Below, piece after piece: positions 26,260 through 34,895 of a DNA stretch of 64,000 nt (positions are counted from its first letter, which is position 1; the number at the start of each line of letters is the position of its first letter). The translations under genes were made by a program, and so were the position numbers. Origin of the DNA: Streptomyces sp. Tue 6430 (GTDB taxonomy: Bacteria > Actinomycetota > Actinomycetes > Streptomycetales > Streptomycetaceae); the NCBI GenBank assembly GCA_021568835.1, contig JAKGSH010000010.1:3038001-3102000 (forward strand). Direction: 5' to 3'. Below the pieces are notes generated by a model, which saw nothing but the letters and a program-made list of their open reading frames with translations, ran no database searches and was not told the DNA's origin.

Positions 26260-27068
26260 GCGAGGCCGCCCCGGGGTTCCCGTACCGGCTGATCGCGACC
26301 GACCTCGACGGGACGCTGCTGCGCTCCGACGAGTCGGTCTCCCTCCGCACCCGTGACGCCCTCGCCGCGGCCACCGCGGCGGGCGCGTCCCACATCGTGG
26401 TGACCGGCCGCGGCGTCCCGTGGACCCGGCACATCCTCGACGACCTCGGCTACGACGGCCTCGCGGTCTGCGGTCAGGGAGCCCAGGTCTACGACGCCGG
26501 CGCGCACCGCCTGCTGACCTCGGTGACCCTGGACCGGCAGCTGGCCGGGGTGGCACTGGCCAAGATCGAGGCCGAGGTGGGCCCGCTGTACCTGGCGGCG
26601 AGCCGGGACGGACTGGACGGGGAGGTGCTGGTCGGCCCCGGTTACGCGGTCACCGAGACGCTCCCCTCGACGCCGTTCACCGACGCGTCGGACATCTGGG
26701 CGGCCCCGCTGAACAAGATCTACATACAGCACCCCGAGCTGTCGGACGACGAGCTGGCAGAGGCGGCCCGTCAGACCGCGGGCGGCTTCGTCTCGGTGGC
26801 GATGGCCGGCGCGGGAATCGTGGAACTGCTCCCCCTCGGCCTGTCCAAGGCCACCGGCCTCTCCCTGGCGGCCCGCCGCCTGGGCCTGAAGGCCGCCGAC
26901 ACGATCGCCTTCGGCGACATGCCCAACGACATCCCCATGTTCGCCTGGTCCGCCAGGAGCGTGGCCATGGCCAACGCCCACCAGGACCTGAAAGCGGTGG
27001 CCGACGAAGTGACCACCTCCAACGAGGAGGACGGCATCGCGGTGGTGCTGGAAAGGCTCCTGGCGTAG
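26256..27068 (+). CDS. HAD-superfamily Cof-type phosphatase
   Basis: A 270-residue Cof/YbiV-like hydrolase. HAD motif I is the nucleophile Asp in IATDLDGTLLRSDE, motif II the Thr in IVVTGRG, the conserved Lys is in the LSKATG region, and motif IV is GDMPNDIPM. The C2-type cap lies between motifs II and III. Substrate unknown; the family acts on sugar phosphates or cofactors. GTG 26256 overlaps the serS stop (GTGA), so the two are co-translated. A second paralogue lies at 35901. Confidence 0.9.
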   Translation: MSEAAPGFPYRLIATDLDGTLLRSDESVSLRTRDALAAATAAGASHIVVTGRGVPWTRHILDDLGYDGLAVCGQGAQVYDAGAHRLLTSVTLDRQLAGVALAKIEAEVGPLYLAASRDGLDGEVLVGPGYAVTETLPSTPFTDASDIWAAPLNKIYIQHPELSDDELAEAARQTAGGFVSVAMAGAGIVELLPLGLSKATGLSLAARRLGLKAADTIAFGDMPNDIPMFAWSARSVAMANAHQDLKAVADEVTTSNEEDGIAVVLERLLA

Positions 27069-27145
27069 GCACGGCGGAGCACACGGCCGGGCGGCAGGCC
27101 TGACGGGCCGTCGGCAAGGCTCCGTCACACGAGGGCTGCGAGGGG

Positions 27146-27215
27146 GATCGCCGCAGGCGATCAGGGGCGCGGGGAACTGCGCGACCAGTCACCCCCTACC
27201 CGCACCCGACCGGGC
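27146..27215. repeat. Streptomyces-type dispersed intergenic repeat
   Basis: A short hairpin GATCGCC-GCA-GGCGATC (27146-27162) leads into GGGGCGCGGGGAACTGCGCG followed by ACCAG and cytosine-rich sequence. This block, to my memory, recurs between genes in many Streptomyces genomes. It lies after the HAD gene and may end its transcript. Confidence 0.5.
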
Positions 27216-27344
27216 CACCTGCCCGGCAGCGGCGGCGGTCGCAGCCTGACGGGGCTGCGGGCTGCGGGCGGCGGGCGGCAACCCGCCGGGCTTCTCGACG
27301 TACCCCGGCCAAAGCCCTCGGCCCGGTCGAAGTGACGACGTTCT

Positions 27345-27430
<86 letters not shown>

Positions 27431-27713
27431 GGGTGGGCGGCCCACGCGAGAGCGACATCGCGTGCTCGAAGCGGCCGCCCCGGGCAGCTCCCCGTGCGGG
27501 GCGGACTCCCTGGAGGGGTGACTACTCCGGAGACCGCCGTCGGCTGCCCTGTCGGGAGCCGGACGTACTGCCGTGCATGGACATCGCCCTGCTCCTCTCC
27601 CAGCATGTGGCGCCGTGCTCCCCGGCGCTGCGGACGACAACCATCCTGCCCGCGCGCCGAGTTGGACGCCATTGAATAAAACAACTGTGCGAGTGACGGG
27701 ATTCGCCGGGTCC

Positions 27714-27777
27714 GGCATCCGGACGGGCCGATGTCCGGACGGGCCGATGTCCGGACGAGCCGGCTCGTCCGGATGCC
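27714..27777. repeat. Nested palindrome with tandem 16-mers
   Basis: Outer arms GGCATCCGGACG (27714-27725) and CGTCCGGATGCC (27766-27777) are perfect complements. Inside, GGACGGGCCGATGTCC occurs twice in tandem, and CCGGACGAGCCGGCTCGTCCGG, a perfect 22-bp palindrome, occupies 27751-27772. It could end transcription or act as a binding site. No protein is assigned. Confidence 0.6.
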
Positions 27778-28160
27778 GCCCTGCCTGCGGCGCCACCTGC
27801 GCCGACGTGCCTTGCTGAAGAGCCACCCCGCCGGCGGCTCGGCCGAGCGCCACGGTCGAGGCTCGGGCGCCTCCGCGCGCCGACGCGCGGCGAGCATCCG
27901 CACGGACGGACGGCTCGGAGGTCTCGGCGGCCCGTACGAAGTCCTCGTCGAGAACGACATCGCCCCAGCCGCCGTCCGGCCCCTGCCTCGCAGCCGGGTA
28001 CCCGGACCGGTCCTTGGCCCGGTCCGCGGCCCGGTCCCGAGGGTGCCGGTCCGGCGAGGGCCGCTCCGAGGGCTGGTCCGCAGCCCGGTCGGGCGCGCCG
28101 TCCCCCGACCGCCCGCGGTCGTCCCCGCGTTCACGACCGCCGAACCGCGCCTACCCGTCC
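27770..28160 (-). pseudogene. Broken small gene with conserved acidic/aromatic tail (function unknown)
   Basis: On the minus strand a charged, low-complexity stretch (RERGDDRGRSGDGAPDRAAD) runs into GGWGDVVLDEDFVRAAETSE. In a different frame it continues as MLAARRRAEAPEPRPW and EPPAGWLFSKARRRRWRRR. The two halves read as one short actinobacterial protein broken by indels; I recall similar unnamed proteins. No start codon is visible before a TAG near 28160. It is either a decayed gene or an indel-rich stretch of sequence. The remaining 27431-27713 shows no supportable coding sequence. Confidence 0.4.
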
Positions 28161-28271
28161 GCCGTCCCGGCCTCCCGCCGTCCCCACGGCCTCTGTCCGT
28201 CCGCCCGGTGTGACCGGGCGGAGATCAGGCCCCGTCGGCGTCCCTCGGAGGGCCTGGCGGGGACCCGGCGT

Positions 28272-28991
28272 CTACTCCTCCCCCGCCAGCGTCAGCGCCC
28301 GCAGCTTCTGTCCCGCGTACCAGGTGGCCAGCACCGTCACCGCCACCAACAGGACGGTCGCCGTGGTCAGTCCGACGTCCGAGGTGATCAGGTCACCGCC
28401 GGCGACCTTGTCGGCGACGGCCAGCGACCACTGCTGGACGCTGAGCGTGCGCGCGCCCGGCACCAGCGAACCGAACAGCGCCTCCCACACCAGGGCGTAG
28501 ACGAGGCCGAAGACCACCGCGTGCCGGGACACCGTGCCCAGCAGCAGGAACAGCGCCGCGTAGGCGATGGAGGACACCAGTGCGGCGACCGTGTAGGCGA
28601 CGGCGATCTGCTGTCCGTTGCCGTTGAGGACGAACCCGGCGATCAGGGTGGGCAGCGCCGAGAACACCATCGTCACCGCGATGGCCACGATGAGCTTGGT
28701 GAAGATGATCGTCGGCCGCTTCAGCGGCTTGGACAGGAGGTACACCACGGAACCGTCGTCGATCTCGGGCCCGATCGCGCCCGTGCCGGCGATGACGCCG
28801 ATGATCGGCACCATGGTGGCGAGCGCGAGCCCGCCGAGCAGGTCGGACGCGGTCTGGTCGTCGGCGCCGGCGAGGCCGCGCACCACCACCGAGATCGCGA
28901 TCAGCAACAGGGGCAGCGCGCCCAGGATGAGGGCCCGGCGCCGGCCGAGCAGGGCCCGGTACGTGAGTCGGGCGACTGTGGGGTCGTACAT
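28272..28991 (-). CDS. ABC-2 transporter permease
   Basis: A 239-residue integral membrane protein with six hydrophobic segments (from ALILGALPLLLIAISVVVRG to TATVLLVAVTVLATWYAG). The loop PEIDDGSVVYLLSKPLKR is typical of ABC-2 permeases (type NosY/CcmB). It is the last gene of a four-gene operon (ATPase, permease, ATPase, permease), 10 bases after the ATPase at 29002. The substrate cannot be seen. Confidence 0.88.
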   Translation of the reverse strand: MYDPTVARLTYRALLGRRRALILGALPLLLIAISVVVRGLAGADDQTASDLLGGLALATMVPIIGVIAGTGAIGPEIDDGSVVYLLSKPLKRPTIIFTKLIVAIAVTMVFSALPTLIAGFVLNGNGQQIAVAYTVAALVSSIAYAALFLLLGTVSRHAVVFGLVYALVWEALFGSLVPGARTLSVQQWSLAVADKVAGGDLITSDVGLTTATVLLVAVTVLATWYAGQKLRALTLAGEE

Positions 28992-29001
28992 CTTCGGCCT
29001 C

Positions 29002-29913
29002 CTACGCCGCGACCAGGTACGAGAACACGGACTCGAGGGACTCGTCGGACGGCGAGACCGTGAGCAGTCTGATGCCGTGGTCCCTGGCGACGCGCGGCAG
29101 CAGCGAGGTGAAGCGGCCGAAGTCGACGGCCTGGATGCGCAACGCCCCTTCGGCGAGATCGACCTCGATGCCGGAGGTCGACGGGTCGGCGATCAGCGCG
29201 GCCGCGAGCGCGCGGTCGTCGCTGGAACGCACGAGGTAGCGGTGCGGGCGGTCGGTCATCAGCCGGCGGATCTTGCGGAAGTCGCCGCTGGCCGCGTGGC
29301 GTCCGGCGACGACGACCTCGATGTGCCAGGCCAGTTGCTCGACCTCTTCGAGGATGTGCGAGGAGAACAGCACGGTGCGGCCCTCGTCGCCCATGCGCCG
29401 CAGCAGGTCCATGAGCTGCATGCGCTGACGCGGGTCCATGCCGTTGAAGGGCTCGTCCAGCAGCAGCAGCGACGGCTCGTGGACGAGGGCACTGGCCATC
29501 TTCACGCGCTGGCGCATGCCCTTGGAGTACGTCTCGATCTTGCGGTCCTGCGCGTACTCCATCTCGACCGTCGCCAGGGCCTTCTGGGCGGCCTTGGCAC
29601 CGAGGCCGTGCAGCTCGGCGTTGGCGACGACGAACTCCCGGCCGGTGAGGAAGTCGTACATCGCCTCCCGCTCGGGGACGATGCCGATGTGCCGGTAGAT
29701 GTCCTCGTTGCGCCAGACCTGCCGGCCGTCGAGGGTGACGGTGCCGGTGGAGGGGGCGAGGAAGCCGCCCATCATGTTGATGAGGGTGGACTTTCCGGCG
29801 CCGTTGGGACCGAGCAGGCCGGTGACCCCGGGGCCGACGGTCATGGTGATGTCGTTGACGGCGACCACGTTGCCGAACCAGCGGGAGACGTGGTCGAGGG
29901 AGAGCGTGGTCAC
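29002..29913 (-). CDS. ABC transporter ATP-binding protein
   Basis: A 303-residue ATPase with Walker A GPNGAGKST, a signature region in TYSKGMRQRVKMA, Walker B LLLLDEPFNGMD and the His switch VLFSSHILEEVE. A C-terminal extension of about 90 residues follows. The GTG start at 29913 overlaps the stop of the upstream permease (4 bases), so the two are translationally coupled. Partner permeases flank it on both sides. Confidence 0.92.
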   Translation of the reverse strand: MTTLSLDHVSRWFGNVVAVNDITMTVGPGVTGLLGPNGAGKSTLINMMGGFLAPSTGTVTLDGRQVWRNEDIYRHIGIVPEREAMYDFLTGREFVVANAELHGLGAKAAQKALATVEMEYAQDRKIETYSKGMRQRVKMASALVHEPSLLLLDEPFNGMDPRQRMQLMDLLRRMGDEGRTVLFSSHILEEVEQLAWHIEVVVAGRHAASGDFRKIRRLMTDRPHRYLVRSSDDRALAAALIADPSTSGIEVDLAEGALRIQAVDFGRFTSLLPRVARDHGIRLLTVSPSDESLESVFSYLVAA

Positions 29914-30818
29914 AGTCCCACCTTCTTGTAGCGGCGCATCAGGAGTCCGTAGCACGCGGCGATCAGGCCCAGGCAGACGACGACGTACACCGCGCCCTCC
30001 GCGGAGGAGGGGCCGATCCCGCCCGGAGCGGCGGAAGCGGCGCCGAGGAACGCCGACTGCACGCCGTCGATGAGGGTGACCGGCGAGAACAGGCCGATCC
30101 AGGGGATGGCGCCCGTGCTGCCCTGGGCGTCGGCGATGGCCTGGAGCGTGGAGACGGCGCCGTAGGAGATGGTCAGGACGGCGATGACGGCCGCGATGCC
30201 GAAGCCGCGGCGCGGGGTGACCGCCGCGATGACCAGTCCCAGGCCGGCGAGGAGCAGCGAGAGCAGTGCCACGGAGACGAGTCCCTGGGCGAATCCCTCG
30301 GTCTGGTCGGCGAAGTCGAGCTTGGCCAGCAGGGCGCCCGCGTAGAGCACCAGCAGGGGTGCGGCGGTGAGGATGAACAGGGCCGAGGCGAGCGCCGCGA
30401 ACTTGGCGCGGACGTAGTCGGCGGTCTCGATCGGCCGGGAGAAGTACAGCGGCACGGTCTTGAAGCGCAGGTCGCGCGAGACGGACTGGGGGGCCTGCGA
30501 GGCGACGTAGAGGCTGATGACGGCCTGCATGACGATCGCGTAGCGGGTGTAGTCCAGCGGGAGTTCCTTGGCCTTCGTGGCGACGGCGACGGCGACCATG
30601 ATGGCCGCGGGCACGCACATCACCACGAACAGCAGCATCGGCAGCACCTTGGACTTCACCGAGCGGCCGAGGCCGTAGGCACCGCGCAGGGACTGCGAGT
30701 AGAGGGAACGGCGGGCGTAGGCGCGGCCCAGGCGGGGGCCGTCGTAACTGCGGTAGCCGATGTTGTGGATGCGGGTCTGGTCGCCCGAGGGGGTGGTCAC
30801 CGGGTGCTCAACTGCCAT
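29910..30818 (-). CDS. ABC transporter permease
   Basis: A 302-residue membrane protein with six hydrophobic segments (PMLLFVVMCVPAAIMVAVAV through YVVVCLGLIAACYGLLM). A polar N-terminus (TRIHNIGYRSYDGPRLG) resembles ABC-2 permeases of this actinobacterial pair. The ATG at 30818 has GGAAGGAGG upstream. It overlaps the ATPase before it by 11 bases and the ATPase after it by 4, so the whole operon is tightly coupled. Confidence 0.88.
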   Translation of the reverse strand: MAVEHPVTTPSGDQTRIHNIGYRSYDGPRLGRAYARRSLYSQSLRGAYGLGRSVKSKVLPMLLFVVMCVPAAIMVAVAVATKAKELPLDYTRYAIVMQAVISLYVASQAPQSVSRDLRFKTVPLYFSRPIETADYVRAKFAALASALFILTAAPLLVLYAGALLAKLDFADQTEGFAQGLVSVALLSLLLAGLGLVIAAVTPRRGFGIAAVIAVLTISYGAVSTLQAIADAQGSTGAIPWIGLFSPVTLIDGVQSAFLGAASAAPGGIGPSSAEGAVYVVVCLGLIAACYGLLMRRYKKVGL

Positions 30819-31779
30819 GGCCGACGGCCTCCTTCCGCTGCTCGTCACTGTCGTGGAAGACCTCGGAGATGTGGTGCCGGCGCTGTTCCATGCGCACCAG
30901 GCCGAGGCCCAGGTCGGCGACCACGTCCCGTACGACGTCGTAGGTGTCCTCGCCCTGTGCGGTGAGCAGCAGGACGTGTCCCGCGCCGGGCAGTCCGCTC
31001 TCGGCGTCGAGGACGTCGACCCCGCGCGCGTGCAGCTCCTGGCGGACCGCGCGGGTGCCGTCCGGGTGCTCGTCGGTGTCGGTGACCTCGATGGCGAGGG
31101 TGGTGGTGGTCTGGGTGAAGTCGGTGGTGGAGCTGGAGCGCAGGAGCTTGCCGCCGTCGACGACGACGACGTGGTCGCAGGTGCGTTCGAGTTCGCCCAG
31201 GAGGTGGGAGGTGACCAGGACCGAGATGCCGAAGTCGGTGTGGATGCGGCGGATGAGGCCGAGCATCTCGTCGCGGCCGACCGGGTCGAGGCCGTTGGTC
31301 GGCTCGTCGAGGAAAACCAGCTGCGGGTCGTGGACCAGGGCCTGGGCGAGTTTCACGCGCTGTTTCATGCCTGTGGAGTAGCCGCCGATGGGACGGTAGC
31401 GTTCCTCGTACAGCCCGACGTGGCGCAGGGTGTCGGCGGTGCGCTCGCGCGCGGCGGTCGGCGGCAGTCCGGACATGCGGGCCATGTGCACGACGAACTC
31501 GGTGGCCGAGACGTCGGGCGGCAGGCAGTCGTGCTCCGGCATGTAGCCGACGCGCTCCCGGATGGCGGCGCCCTCGGTCGCGACGTCGAGTCCGAGCACT
31601 TCGGCGCGGCCCTCGGAGGCGGGGGACAGACCCAGCAGGATCTTGATCAGTGTGGACTTGCCGGCCCCGTTGGCACCGACGAGTCCGGTCACACCGGGCC
31701 CGACGTCCACGGAGAGCCGGTCAAGAGCGGTCACCCGGGGGAACCGCTTGCTCAGGCTTTCGGTCGCGATCACAGTCAC
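30808..31779 (-). CDS. ABC transporter ATP-binding protein, first gene of operon
   Basis: A 323-residue ATPase: Walker A GANGAGKST, signature GYSTGMKQRVKLA, Walker B LVFLDEPTNGLD, and His switch VLVTSHLLGELE. A C-terminal ligand-sensing-like tail follows. GTG at 31779 (VTVIATESL) is preferred, though a start eight codons earlier is possible. It opens the four-gene ABC operon. A likely promoter lies in the 421-base gap before it. Confidence 0.9.
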   Translation of the reverse strand: MTVIATESLSKRFPRVTALDRLSVDVGPGVTGLVGANGAGKSTLIKILLGLSPASEGRAEVLGLDVATEGAAIRERVGYMPEHDCLPPDVSATEFVVHMARMSGLPPTAARERTADTLRHVGLYEERYRPIGGYSTGMKQRVKLAQALVHDPQLVFLDEPTNGLDPVGRDEMLGLIRRIHTDFGISVLVTSHLLGELERTCDHVVVVDGGKLLRSSSTTDFTQTTTTLAIEVTDTDEHPDGTRAVRQELHARGVDVLDAESGLPGAGHVLLLTAQGEDTYDVVRDVVADLGLGLVRMEQRRHHISEVFHDSDEQRKEAVGHGS

Positions 31780-32200
31780 GTCTTCGACGATAGTGACGTG
31801 GACCACGCCGGTCGTCAGACCGTAGAGCTGTCCTCGTCTCAGACTCGAGACGTACGGGCCCGTAAGGGTTCCCCATCCTGGGATCTAGACCACGCGGGAA
31901 CCGGGCGTCCCGTCGACCCTGTTGACGCTCTCTCTAACAAGTGTCAGATTCGGCGGGGTCACGTTACGGACGCGTACCGCAGCCGGCCGGACCGTCGGGG
32001 CGAGACGGGCGCGCCCGGGCGGAGACGGGCTCGGGGCGGAGGCGGCTCGGGGCGGAGGCCACGGAGGGCGAGGCGCCGCGCGGACGCAGCGCGAGGGGCT
32101 GCGCGCGGGGCCGCTCCGGGACAAGCTGACGGAAGTGGATCGGGAACCGGAGCGGTCTGCCGCGGGTGCGGCGTCCGGCGCAGGGGAAGGCGGAGGCGGA
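31780..32200. other. Intergenic region between divergent ABC operon and hydrolase-SDR gene
   Basis: 421 bases. Around 31918-31960 is an AT-richer patch (GTTGACGCTCTCTCTAACAAG) that could hold a promoter. The rest (31990-32160) is a GC-rich run of near repeats (GGAGACGGGCTCGGGGCGGAGG), low-complexity and with no supportable start, although the hydrolase frame is open through it. Confidence 0.4.
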
Positions 32201-33976
32201 GTGACGATGCTGGAGGGCGCGCGCGAGCGCCGGGTACGGACCGGTGGGGTCGAGCTGTGCGTGGCCGAACTGGGAGATCCAGAACGGCCGACGGTCGTCC
32301 TGGTGCACGGCTATCCGGACAGCAAGGAGGTGTGGTCCGAGGTAGCGCCCCGGCTGGCCGACCGCTTCCACGTCGTCCTCTACGACGTCCGGGGCCACGG
32401 CCGGTCCAGCGCGCCGCGGCCGCTGCGGGGCGGGTTCACCCTGGAGAAGCTGACGGACGACTTCCTGGCGGTGGCGGACGCGGTCAGCCCGGACCGTCCG
32501 GTGCATCTGGTCGGGCACGACTGGGGCTCGGTGCAGTCCTGGGAGTTCGTCACGGTCGAGCGCACCAAGGGCAGGATCGCGTCCTTCACGTCGATGTCCG
32601 GCCCCTCCCTCGACCACTTCGGTCACTGGATCAACAAGCGTCTCACCCGACCCACTCCGCGCCGCGTCGGCCAGCTCCTGGGCCAGGGCGCGAAGTCCTG
32701 GTACGTGTATCTGCTCCACACCCCCGTGCTGCCCGAACTCGCCTGGCGCGGCCCTCTCGGCAAGCGCTGGCCGGGCATCCTTCGGCGGCTGGAGAAGGTC
32801 CCCGCCGGCGAGTACCCCACGCCGTCGCTGCCCTCCGACGCCGCCCACGGTGCCTGGCTGTACCGCGACAACGTCCGCCCCCGGCTGCGCCGTCCGCGCC
32901 CGGACGCCCACGCGCACGCGCCCGTACAGCTCATCACGCCCCTGGGGGACGCCTTCCTGTCCGAGCGGCTGTACGACGAGCTGGAGCTGTGGGTTCCCCG
33001 GTTGACGCGCCGGACGCTCCCGGCGAAGCACTGGGTGCCGCGCACCCGCCCCGATCAGCTGGCCTCCTGGATCGCGGAGTTCGTGAACTCGACGGAGAGC
33101 GGCGGGAACACCCGGAAGGCAGAACCACGGCCGAGGACGGACAGTCCGTACGCCGAGCGTTTCGGTGGGCAGCTGGTGCTGGTCACCGGTGCGGGAAGCG
33201 GCATCGGACGGGCGACGGCGCTCGCGTTCGCCGAGGCGGGCGCTCGGGTGGTCGCGGTCGACCGCGATACCGAAAGCGCCCTCCACACCGCGGAGACGGC
33301 CCGTCTCCTGGGGGCCGCGGGTGCCTGGGCGGAGACGGCGGACGTCTCCGACGAACAGGCCATGGAGAAGCTGGCGGCGAAGGTGCTCGCCGAACACGGT
33401 GTGGTGGACGTCCTGGTGAACAATGCGGGTGTGGGACTGTCGGGTTCGTTCTTCGACACCACTGCGGAGGACTGGCGCCGCGTCCTGGACGTCAACCTGT
33501 GGGGGGTCATCCACGGTTGCCGCCTGTTCGGCGGGCAGATGGCGGAACGCGGTCAGGGTGGCCACATCGTCAACACCGCCTCCGCGGCGGCTTTCCAGCC
33601 CTCCGGATCGCTCCCCGCCTACAGCACGTCCAAAGCCGCGGTGCTGATGTTGAGCGCATGCCTGCGTGCCGAGCTCGCCCGACAGGACATCGGGGTGACG
33701 GCGGTCTGTCCCGGCCTGGTCAACACCGGCATCACCGCGACGGCGACGTTCGTCGGTGTCGACGCGGAGGAGGAGAGGCGTCGGCAGAAGCGCTCGACGC
33801 GCTTGTACGCGCTGCGCAACTACCCTCCGGAGAAGGTCGCCGACGCGATTCTGCGTGCGGTGGTCCGCAACGAGGCGGTGGTGCCGGTGACACCGGAGGC
33901 GAGAGTTTTCCACGTCCTGTCCCGGCTCGCTCCGGCGGTGTCGAGGCGACTCGCCCGTGTGGAGCCCCGGCTCTGA
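32201..33976 (+). CDS. Alpha/beta hydrolase fused to short-chain dehydrogenase
   Basis: A 591-residue fusion. Residues 1-290 are an epoxide-hydrolase-like alpha/beta hydrolase: oxyanion region VLVHGYPDS, and GHDWGSVQSW giving an Asp nucleophile rather than Ser. A linker (ESGGNTRKAEPRPRTDSPY) leads to an SDR domain at about 320-591, with nucleotide motif VTGAGSGIGRA, NNAGVG, catalytic Ser-Tyr-Lys including YSTSKAA, and PG turn VCPGLVNT. Such fusions occur in actinobacteria; substrate unknown. GTG 32201 has GGAGG close upstream. ATG 32207 is the alternative. Confidence 0.88.
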   Translation: MTMLEGARERRVRTGGVELCVAELGDPERPTVVLVHGYPDSKEVWSEVAPRLADRFHVVLYDVRGHGRSSAPRPLRGGFTLEKLTDDFLAVADAVSPDRPVHLVGHDWGSVQSWEFVTVERTKGRIASFTSMSGPSLDHFGHWINKRLTRPTPRRVGQLLGQGAKSWYVYLLHTPVLPELAWRGPLGKRWPGILRRLEKVPAGEYPTPSLPSDAAHGAWLYRDNVRPRLRRPRPDAHAHAPVQLITPLGDAFLSERLYDELELWVPRLTRRTLPAKHWVPRTRPDQLASWIAEFVNSTESGGNTRKAEPRPRTDSPYAERFGGQLVLVTGAGSGIGRATALAFAEAGARVVAVDRDTESALHTAETARLLGAAGAWAETADVSDEQAMEKLAAKVLAEHGVVDVLVNNAGVGLSGSFFDTTAEDWRRVLDVNLWGVIHGCRLFGGQMAERGQGGHIVNTASAAAFQPSGSLPAYSTSKAAVLMLSACLRAELARQDIGVTAVCPGLVNTGITATATFVGVDAEEERRRQKRSTRLYALRNYPPEKVADAILRAVVRNEAVVPVTPEARVFHVLSRLAPAVSRRLARVEPRL

Positions 33977-34101
33977 GGGGACTTGCCGACCGGTCACGGG
34001 GAGGGTCGCGAAGCCCTTTGGGAGCTCTCCCCTTCGAGCCCGCCGCACCAAGGCCTTTGACATCAAATGACGGCGACGGAACGCCCTCACCAGCACGGCG
34101 G

Positions 34102-34154
34102 TTGTCCACAGATTCGCCAAGTCGCTTGTGGATAAACGCCGTTACTGTGGATCA
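34102..34154. promoter_or_regulatory. Small DnaA-box group before kptA
   Basis: TTGTCCACA (34102-34110) and TGTGGATAA (34127-34135) are perfect 9-mers in opposite orientation 16 bases apart. TGTGGATCA (34146-34154) is one base off. They sit 57-109 bases before the kptA start. Confidence 0.7.
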
Positions 34155-34210
34155 AACATCGAGTGCGAAACTCCATGCGTGATCCCCGTCTCTCCCGTCA
34201 TGCTGACCGG

Positions 34211-34759
34211 ATGGACGAAAGACGCACCGTGAAGGTGTCGAAGTACCTCTCGAAGCACCTGCGCCACCAGCCCGAGCGCATCGGCCTCACCCTCGACGAG
34301 GCCGGCTGGGTCGAGATCGAGACGCTCATCGCGGCAGCCGCGGCCCACGGCTTCCCCTTCACGCGCGACGAGCTGGATCACGTCGTCGCCACGAACGACA
34401 AGAAGCGTTTCGCGGTCGAGGGCACACGCATCCGCGCCAGCCAGGGCCACAGCGTCGACGTGGACCTCGCCCTCCCGACGGCGACCCCGCCGCCGTACCT
34501 CTACCACGGCACCGTGGCCCGGCATCTGGAGGCGATCCGGGCCGAGGGACTGCGTCCCATGAACCGGCACGACGTGCACCTCTCCGCCGACCGCGAGACC
34601 GCGACCCGAGTGGGCGCGCGCCGGGGGCGGCCGGTGGTGCTCGCCGTGGACGCGGCAGTCATGCACCGCGACGGCCACGTCTTTCACGTGAGTGCGAACG
34701 GCGTCTGGCTGACGAAGGCCGTACCGCCGCGTTACCTGCGGTTTCCCGGCCCGCACTGA
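34211..34759 (+). CDS. kptA: RNA 2'-phosphotransferase (Tpt1/KptA family)
   Basis: A 182-residue enzyme that moves the 2'-phosphate of RNA splice junctions onto NAD. Family motifs: KYLSKHLRH near the N-terminus, YLYHGT, the NAD-site segment VHLSADRETATRVGARRGR, and FHVSANGVWLTKAVPPRYL. In bacteria its physiological substrate is uncertain. ATG 34211 gives the common start MDERRTVKVSKY. Upstream codons at 34175 and 34163 are also open. Neither has a strong ribosome site. Confidence 0.92.
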   Translation: MDERRTVKVSKYLSKHLRHQPERIGLTLDEAGWVEIETLIAAAAAHGFPFTRDELDHVVATNDKKRFAVEGTRIRASQGHSVDVDLALPTATPPPYLYHGTVARHLEAIRAEGLRPMNRHDVHLSADRETATRVGARRGRPVVLAVDAAVMHRDGHVFHVSANGVWLTKAVPPRYLRFPGPH

Positions 34760-34855
34760 GCTTCTCTCGTTCCCCGTTCCGCCGCTTCCGCGCGATCATG
34801 TGCACCTGACCGTCCGGGGACTCACCGCATGGCTCGTCCGGCACACACGGTGCCG

Positions 34856-34869
34856 GTTTCACGTGAAAC
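34856..34869. promoter_or_regulatory. parS site before LLM oxidoreductase
   Basis: Perfect GTTTCACGTGAAAC, ending 26 bases before the start codon of the next gene, inside its leader or promoter. Confidence 0.95.
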
Positions 34870-34895
34870 ACCGACGGCCGCATACGCTCGACGAC

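Noticed and set aside
27580..27675. Short plus-strand frame starting MDIALLLSQHVAPCS after the tRNA
   Set aside because: 32 residues, no ribosome site, atypical codon use.
31922..32200. N-terminal extension of the hydrolase-SDR gene through the GC-rich upstream region
   Set aside because: Low-complexity Arg/Gly sequence with no alignment to hydrolases. The GGAGG-GTG at 32201 is a better start.
30760..34182. Long plus-strand open frame across the ABC operon and hydrolase-SDR gene
   Set aside because: It crosses two strongly supported transcription units in the wrong frame and has no family motifs.
34680..34700. CTTTCACGTGAGTG in kptA, similar to parS
   Set aside because: Only one half matches. 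It is three or more mismatches from the parS palindrome.
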